From Geobacter sp. UBA5730 (GTDB taxonomy: Bacteria; Desulfobacterota; Desulfuromonadia; Geobacterales; Pseudopelobacteraceae): a DNA stretch of 64,000 nt. This document shows, one piece after another, positions 59,055 through 64,000 of this stretch. The DNA lies in contig DIGE01000007.1 in the NCBI GenBank assembly GCA_002419465.1, forward strand, positions 62,001 to 126,000. The letters are read 5' to 3'. A program made the position numbers and the translations under genes. The notes beneath the pieces are model-generated. The model saw only the letters and a list, made by a program, of their open reading frames with translations. It did no database searches and was not told the origin of the DNA. The stretch's first letter is position 1. Every line of letters starts with the position of its first letter.

Positions 59055-59650
59055 TTGCACTTTTGACCGGACAGATCGCCTACAAGTCGCCAGATCATCT
59101 GATTGTCGATGTACAGGGGGTCGGCTACCGGGTGATGATCCCGTTTTCCACCTACTATGAACTGCCGGAGGAGGGAGCGGTCACGCTGCACATCCACACC
59201 AGTGTGCGGGAGGATGCTATTCAGTTGTACGGCTTTCGAACCCGTACGGAAAAAAGTTTTTTCCAACTGTTGATCTTGGTATCCGGTATCGGCCCCAAGC
59301 TGGCCCGTGATATTCTCTCCAATATTCAGCCTTCCAACCTGTCGGCGGCCCTGCAGCAGGGTGATCTGCACAAGCTATCGGCTATCCCCGGCATCGGCAA
59401 GAAGACTGCCGAGCGTTTGGTGGTAGAGCTGCGCGACAAGGTGGGTAAGCTTGATACGGGCGCCACGGTGGCCGAAACGGTGGGTCGCAGCGTGCCGACG
59501 GAGGGGTTGCTTGACGATGTCACCTCGGCGTTGCTGAACCTTGGCTATAAGGAACCTCAGGTGAAGCGTGCCCTGGCCGAGGTTGATGCGACCACTGGTG
59601 GTACCGTTGAACTGCTTTTGAAGCAGGCCTTGAAGGTGCTGATGAAATAG
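59051..59650 (+). CDS. ruvA: Holliday junction DNA helicase subunit RuvA
   Basis: A 199-residue RuvA. Domain I is an OB fold (MIALLTGQIAYKSPDHLIVD); the helix-hairpin-helix DNA-binding segments are LVSGIGPKLARDIL and IPGIGKKTAERLV; domain III (about 150-199) binds RuvB. It is followed by a terminator, so ruvB, often next, is not part of this unit and is not in the window. Confidence 0.95.
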   Translation: MIALLTGQIAYKSPDHLIVDVQGVGYRVMIPFSTYYELPEEGAVTLHIHTSVREDAIQLYGFRTRTEKSFFQLLILVSGIGPKLARDILSNIQPSNLSAALQQGDLHKLSAIPGIGKKTAERLVVELRDKVGKLDTGATVAETVGRSVPTEGLLDDVTSALLNLGYKEPQVKRALAEVDATTGGTVELLLKQALKVLMK

Positions 59651-59677
59651 AAAAGGGGAGGCGAAAGCCTCCCCTTT
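59651..59677 (+). terminator. Terminator after ruvA
   Basis: AAAAGGGGAGGC-GAAA-GCCTCCCCTTT: a perfect stem with GAAA tetraloop and short T run; its A-rich 5' side also lets it serve the convergent minus-strand gene. Confidence 0.8.
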
Positions 59678-59698
59678 GTTGATGGGGACAGCACATAC

Positions 59699-60544
59699 CT
59701 ATTCGAACAGCAGAGCGTTGATTCTGGCGCGTACCTTCTGCCCCTCCTTGATGGAAGCTCCTCCCTTTTCGAAGAACCTGCCGGAAACCGTGCCATCCTC
59801 AACCTGTACCTCTCCTAAGCTGGCCAGCACCTGGTTGTCCTCGTCAATCACCTCGATGGCCTGCTGTTTTTTTGGCACCTTGCGCAACCTTGAGGTGTTG
59901 ATCTGGACATAGGCGATCCGGCCGTTGATCCGGCTGATGCTCCCCATCTCATAGCTGGGGTTGAAGGCGTTGCCAAGTTGGTCGGAAGCGGCCCGGAAGG
60001 AGAGGTTGACCGCCCGCATCACATACTCTTGCTTCAGCTCTCTGGTGATCGGAATCTTTTTGGAGATGCGTTCCTCGATCCTGCGCTCGTCATAAAACGA
60101 CTTGACCAGTTCCTTCTGGTTGCGCTGGTTGACCAGCAGCACATCCAGACGGGTGCGGGCCTTGATGGTCAGCCGGTTACGGGTCGGATCGGCGGCGATC
60201 GGAGACACCAGTTCATCGATCCGGTCCATGCGGGGCTGGATGATGTAGGTGTCACCTTCTGAGGCGTTCATCAGCACCTTGGTGAAGCGTTTGGTGTTGG
60301 CAATCTCGGTCTGGATCACTCGCATGAAGTCGTCGGCCTGGTCCGGGGTGAAATATTTGCTGAACCTGGGTAGTTTGAGGTCGGCTTCCAGCTCCGCCGA
60401 CTCAAGCATGACCGGTTCCAGAGCCATGGTGGTGACCTGTTGGGCCTCTTTGACATAGACCACAGCAGGGGTTGCGGCGCATCCTGCAACCAGGGCCGTG
60501 GTCAGCGCGGCCAGGACCAGCTTGAAACGCGTGGTGAGCAGCAT
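59699..60544 (-). CDS. Envelope lipoprotein of unknown function (cluster gene 4)
   Basis: A 281-residue protein with lipobox ALVAGCAA (Cys about 22). The mature part is mixed alpha/beta with many charged residues (EYVMRAVNLSFRAASDQLGNAF). No family was recognised with confidence. It is the last gene of a minus-strand cluster of four exported/lipoprotein genes (59699-64000), so a shared envelope complex is plausible. Confidence 0.65.
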   Translation of the reverse strand: MLLTTRFKLVLAALTTALVAGCAATPAVVYVKEAQQVTTMALEPVMLESAELEADLKLPRFSKYFTPDQADDFMRVIQTEIANTKRFTKVLMNASEGDTYIIQPRMDRIDELVSPIAADPTRNRLTIKARTRLDVLLVNQRNQKELVKSFYDERRIEERISKKIPITRELKQEYVMRAVNLSFRAASDQLGNAFNPSYEMGSISRINGRIAYVQINTSRLRKVPKKQQAIEVIDEDNQVLASLGEVQVEDGTVSGRFFEKGGASIKEGQKVRARINALLFE

Positions 60545-60598
60545 GGGGAGTCCTCCGTAACAAATGAATGTGTCGGGGTGCCTGAACGACCCCGGCGG

Positions 60599-62185
60599 TC
60601 AGCGGTCAGTAAGATTTTGCCAGGCAAGCAGGAACTCCTGTTCGGTCTGGCGTTGATCCGGGTACAGTTTTGAGAGGGTGGCCAGTTGGGCCAGCTCTTC
60701 ATCGCTGAACCTGACATCCTGGTCTTGAGCCAGCAGCAGCAGTTTTGGTTCAAGTTGCCGCAACAAAGCGTTCGCCTGTGCAATCCGTTGCAGTGTCTGA
60801 GCGGTCTTTTGTTCCCTGACAGGGTCGTCATCCTTCAGATCGGGGTAGGTCCCTTTAATCTGCTGGGACATGGTGGTGTAGGCGGTGAACTGCAAACCCA
60901 GATTTTTTTGATAAAAGCCAAAGGCGCTGATGATCATTTTGACCCGTGAGACCACCATGGTCAGGTTGTAGACGCCCCGGGCCCCTTTGAACTCGTTGTT
61001 GATGTTCGGCAGTGCTCTGGCTCCGTTGACAATGGCGCAGCCGATCTTGATGATGGCGGCCGTGGTGAAGTCAGCCCCGGCAACCGAGGCATTATAGACC
61101 CGTCCAGCCAGTTTGCCGTAGTTCTTACGCATGGTTTCCAGTTCTTCGGTCTTTTCCCCCACCTGGCGGTCCTGTTCGCTGACGTAGATTATTCCCTGGC
61201 TTGGGACCGTCTGAGTGGGGGGGGCGTCGGGAGCAGCTTCAGTCAACCTGGCCGGTTGATTTCTCTTGCTCCGGCTGTTTTTGAGCGGCCGGGTTTTGCT
61301 CTGACCACGGCCTGGGTTTGAGCGGGCAGCCTTGACACTGCCGTTGCCACCCACCGCATCGCGCAGGTCACGGGGAGGCTTGATCAGCGGTTCTTCAACG
61401 GGTTGTTCGTCAGGCGGCTGTGGTTCGGGTAACGGATGGGCAGGGGTATAGGCCGTTTTTTTTATCCTGGCTTCCAGTGCGCCTTGCTTCAGGGCCGGGT
61501 CCTGACAGGCCGCTGATTTCACGTCTCCTTCCCGTGAGGCGTGCACCCAGGCGTCACATTGTTTGAATCCCTTGGCCAGCAGCTCTACATCCTGTTGCAC
61601 CCTGACCATCTCATCCTGGTTGGCAGTGACCACCCCGAAGGCCATCAGCGGGTTGCGATAGACATGTTCGTCGATCAGTTGCACGTTGGGCTGACGGCGG
61701 TGAAGAGGGATTTGCCGGGCAATCACCTGTGGTGGTTGGGACCTGAAGAAACTCAGGTCATCTCTGCTGACCTCTTTGGTCAGTAGTTTTTCCCGCTCCT
61801 TCAAAAAGAGGTACAGGGCGCTGGTGGGACGTGGCAGGCCGGTTGAGGGGTCGATCTCAAACGGCACCGTGATCCCCTGGGACGAACCGAGCAGTGAAAG
61901 CCCCATCATCAGCATACCGGCACCGGACGGCGCTCCGTAGAGTTTGTCCGGCCAGCTGTCCTGTTCGTTGATCGGCATCTCCAACAGCACCCGGTTGGAG
62001 AGCTTGATGGCCAATGCCGCGCTTTCAAAGGAGTCTACGGTCGCCATTACGGTTGGATTCATGGATTCAAGGCCGCATTCCAGGCTGGAGGTGGCAGTGG
62101 CGCAGCCGCTCAGCAGGGCAGCCAGCAACAGACCACCGAGCAGTAGCCCGGATCTGATGATATGGGGGATGTGTTGTGCCGTCAT
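60599..62185 (-). CDS. Large lipoprotein of unknown function (cluster gene 3)
   Basis: A 528-residue lipoprotein (lipobox ALLSGCAT, Cys about 28). The N-terminal domain (about 35-220) is followed by a proline/basic-rich linker (PEPQPPDEQPVEEP; NSRSKRNQPARL) that looks disordered, then a helical, Lys/Gln-rich domain (about 345-525) possibly a helical bundle or coiled coil. Function is unknown; it is between two other envelope genes of the same cluster. Confidence 0.65.
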   Translation of the reverse strand: MTAQHIPHIIRSGLLLGGLLLAALLSGCATATSSLECGLESMNPTVMATVDSFESAALAIKLSNRVLLEMPINEQDSWPDKLYGAPSGAGMLMMGLSLLGSSQGITVPFEIDPSTGLPRPTSALYLFLKEREKLLTKEVSRDDLSFFRSQPPQVIARQIPLHRRQPNVQLIDEHVYRNPLMAFGVVTANQDEMVRVQQDVELLAKGFKQCDAWVHASREGDVKSAACQDPALKQGALEARIKKTAYTPAHPLPEPQPPDEQPVEEPLIKPPRDLRDAVGGNGSVKAARSNPGRGQSKTRPLKNSRSKRNQPARLTEAAPDAPPTQTVPSQGIIYVSEQDRQVGEKTEELETMRKNYGKLAGRVYNASVAGADFTTAAIIKIGCAIVNGARALPNINNEFKGARGVYNLTMVVSRVKMIISAFGFYQKNLGLQFTAYTTMSQQIKGTYPDLKDDDPVREQKTAQTLQRIAQANALLRQLEPKLLLLAQDQDVRFSDEELAQLATLSKLYPDQRQTEQEFLLAWQNLTDR

Positions 62186-62259
62186 GATACACCCTCCTGC
62201 GGCGTTTCCGGTTGGTAGGTGGAGCCCCGCCAGGGGGGCCGGGGCTCCTACTGGTAGCT

Positions 62260-63387
62260 CTATTTAAAGATGACCTTGTTGCCTTCAATCTGAGGATTCC
62301 AGCGACTGAGCTGGGGGTCCTTCTCGAAGGTGTCCAGCAGCAGGTCGACCAGGTCGCTGATCTTACCGACGTAGTACAGGTCGATCATCAGGTTGCCCTT
62401 GCCGCGGCCTTTCTGGCTGACATTCTTGAGCCCCTTGATATCTTCGTTGAACAGTTTGAGCAGTTTGCGTTCCAGCTTGTAGTTGCCTGCCGTGGGCATG
62501 ACCACCTCAAACCTGGCGCCTCGCCGTTCCTGAGTCAGGGTCTTGGTGTTGAGGGACTCCACCACTTCCTTGGCGAACAGTTTGCCGCCATTGATGGCAG
62601 CCATCCGCACTGCGGCCTTGGCAGACTCGTTGGCCCGCACCCGGGCCAAACCATCCACGTTGCCTTCCCACATCAGGTCACGGCTGGCCAGGCTGACAGT
62701 CTTGCCGGTCAACAGGGCATGGTAGGATTTCATGCTGCCATCCTGGGTCACGTCAATATCAACCTTGCCGATGATCAGCCATTCGCCCCGGTCGGCCAGC
62801 TGGTCAGCAATCTTATTCATGTGCTGAACCATCTTGTTGTAGTCGGCTTCTTCGGTCAGGGCCTGGTGAACGGCCTCGTCATCGGAGTCGATCACGGTGT
62901 ATTCGGCGGCGGTCAGGCTTCGACGCACCTCGGCCCGCACGTTGTCCAGAACGAATGGAGCGTCACCGGTGTCCATCTTGCCGGGGATCAGCATCACCAC
63001 GATCCGGCGCTCCTCGTTTCTGCCCGTCACCGCTCCCTGGCGTTTCAGATAGTCGCGCACCGCCTCTTCGTTGATGGTCACCTTGACCTTGGCCTTCAAC
63101 TCCTTGGAAAACATCCCGCTGACGCTGCTTTCCAGAATCTCCAGGTCACGGATGTACTTTTCGTCGCCGGTCAGGTTGAGAGTGGCGGCACGGTCGGGAT
63201 AGACATCACGCAGGTAGTGCTCCAAAGCCTGTTCACGGGCGCGTTGCTCGGCCTTTTTGCGGGCGGTATACTCATCGTCGTCGACCTTGACGATCACGGT
63301 TTCGGTGTAGGTGCGAACCTCGGCTGCTGCCAGCAGTGGCACCATGATCAGCCCCAGGGTGATCATGATCAACAGTATGCGTTTCAT
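62260..63387 (-). CDS. Exported protein of unknown function (cluster gene 2)
   Basis: A 375-residue protein with a signal peptide (cleavage near LLAAAE). It begins EVRTYTETVIVKVDDDEYTARKKAEQRAREQAL, similar in pattern to the N-terminal domain of FlgT-like and other periplasmic beta-strand/helix modules. A middle domain (RRIVVMLIPGKMD, ADRGEWLIIGKVDID) and a C-terminal domain (GKGNLMIDLYYVGKISDLVDLLLD) follow; the repeated small alpha/beta units suggest oligomerisation. The signal peptide has no lipobox. Function unknown. Confidence 0.65.
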   Translation of the reverse strand: MKRILLIMITLGLIMVPLLAAAEVRTYTETVIVKVDDDEYTARKKAEQRAREQALEHYLRDVYPDRAATLNLTGDEKYIRDLEILESSVSGMFSKELKAKVKVTINEEAVRDYLKRQGAVTGRNEERRIVVMLIPGKMDTGDAPFVLDNVRAEVRRSLTAAEYTVIDSDDEAVHQALTEEADYNKMVQHMNKIADQLADRGEWLIIGKVDIDVTQDGSMKSYHALLTGKTVSLASRDLMWEGNVDGLARVRANESAKAAVRMAAINGGKLFAKEVVESLNTKTLTQERRGARFEVVMPTAGNYKLERKLLKLFNEDIKGLKNVSQKGRGKGNLMIDLYYVGKISDLVDLLLDTFEKDPQLSRWNPQIEGNKVIFK

Positions 63388-63414
63388 GGAAAACCTCCTT
63401 GCTGCAAAGTCAGA

Positions 63415-64000
63415 TTATTGCCGCTTCCAGGTGCTGCGGGCACCTTCGGAGCGGATCAGTCTCAGGGACCACCCCAGCTGCTTGCCGGTTGTGTTGACGG
63501 CACTCTTTACCTCGTCCGCTGATTTGCCGCTCTTGATCTCAAGAGTGGTCTTGCCGCCACCGGACTCCCGCTCACGGACATTTTCCAGGCCGGGCGTGGA
63601 CTGTAGCGCTACCTTGAAGCTGTTTATCTCGTCTACCTCGCTGACACCGTCCAGCACGATGATAAAGGTGCCGGCCCCGGCTTTTTCATGTTTCCAGTTT
63701 TTCTTGATCGAGTCGACCATCACCACGCCGACCTTGTATCCCACATCCTTGGCTGCCTGGTACAGTGCCTCCTGAATCGTGCCGGCGTGGGAGCCTGATT
63801 CCACATCCTTGCTGGCGATCACCCGTGAGGTGCTGGGGTTGATCAGTTGGGCCCGCAGGAATATCCTGGCGGCCCCGCCGCTATAGTAGCCCTCTTTGCC
63901 AACCCCCACGGTCTGGTAGTGCAGTACCAGATCGGCATGGTACTTGAGGCCATAGGCAGCTGCCCGGTTGACATCCAGGTCCAGCTCATGGCTGTCGGCC
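63415..64000 (-). CDS. Exported-cluster protein, C-terminal part (cluster gene 1, runs off window)
   Basis: The frame is open to the right edge, so the start is missing; about 195 residues are visible. VLHYQTVGVGKEGYYSGGAARIFLRAQLINPSTSR is followed by a helical region and a final small alpha/beta unit (FIIVLDGVSEVDEINSFKV) similar in shape to the end domain of cluster gene 2. It starts 27 bases upstream of that gene, so cotranscription is likely. Function unknown. Confidence 0.55.
   Translation of the reverse strand, partial: ADSHELDLDVNRAAAYGLKYHADLVLHYQTVGVGKEGYYSGGAARIFLRAQLINPSTSRVIASKDVESGSHAGTIQEALYQAAKDVGYKVGVVMVDSIKKNWKHEKAGAGTFIIVLDGVSEVDEINSFKVALQSTPGLENVRERESGGGKTTLEIKSGKSADEVKSAVNTTGKQLGWSLRLIRSEGARSTWKRQ

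Noticed and set aside
62212..63522. 436-codon plus-strand frame at the right end
   Set aside because: Opposite a minus-strand gene with a signal peptide and family-like organisation; the plus frame is His/Gln-rich shadow.

Overview
The window looks like a stretch of chromosome from a Geobacter-like bacterium (order Geobacterales, Desulfuromonadota). This is inferred from the GC-rich coding style, many ATGA-coupled operons, cytochrome bd, a ferredoxin-dependent 2-oxoacid oxidoreductase, GGDEF/EAL, histidine-kinase and chemotaxis genes, and outer-membrane biogenesis genes (lptD). No phage, complete insertion sequence, CRISPR array or rRNA operon is present. Species cannot be fixed from the sequence alone.

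Layout. (1) 1-3310: tightly coupled molybdenum-cofactor operon (moeA end, moaC, mogA, mobA, mobB, moaA). (2) 3315-7835: same strand, a metal/metalloid-resistance run: MOSC-DUF2703 fusion, ArsP-like permease, thioredoxin-type arsenate reductase, CDF zinc-type exporter, mini-thioredoxin, exported rhodanese, ArsR, and a small BFD-like iron-sulfur protein with an in-frame UGA followed by a SECIS-like hairpin (candidate new selenoprotein). (3) 7850-16022: a GGDEF/EAL protein, a sensor kinase, a methyltransferase, queC and cydAB. (4) 16024-16934: a 122-bp palindromic repeat and a TumE/TumA-type toxin-antitoxin pair between twin terminators. (5) 16981-25310, minus strand: pta, trpB, trpF, trpB2, hom, nusB, ribH, an AEC-family carrier and a frameshifted zinc-ribbon membrane protein. 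(6) 25525-38319: a very large alpha-2-macroglobulin, truncated remnants, korAB, a Fic protein, exported AMMECR1 and VanW proteins, hemW and a small exported protein. (7) 38335-52885: an unusual radical-SAM protein, lptD-folC-accD-trpA coupled to a chemotaxis receptor, a lytic transglycosylase, an Rrf2 regulator, pfkA, tatC and rnr. (8) 53048-56500: accessory region with two tiny hydrophobic peptides behind a sigma54-like promoter and TTGCA palindromes, an AAA/DUF4143 ATPase and an AT-rich exported DUF2846-like protein with three upstream palindromes. (9) 56597-64000: tRNA-Cys, a lipoprotein, yebC, msrA, ruvC, ruvA and a four-gene envelope lipoprotein cluster running off the window.

How parts work together. 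Moco genes would supply molybdoenzymes. The adjacent ars/CDF cluster would reduce and export arsenic or other metals, with ArsR as local sensor and thiol/Fe-S proteins as likely redox partners. Tryptophan synthesis is split: trpF/trpB/trpB2 lie 24 kb from trpA, which is translationally coupled to a chemoreceptor. The most notable signals are the candidate selenocysteine Fe-S protein, the peptide pair with its regulatory region, and the MOSC-DUF2703 fusion.
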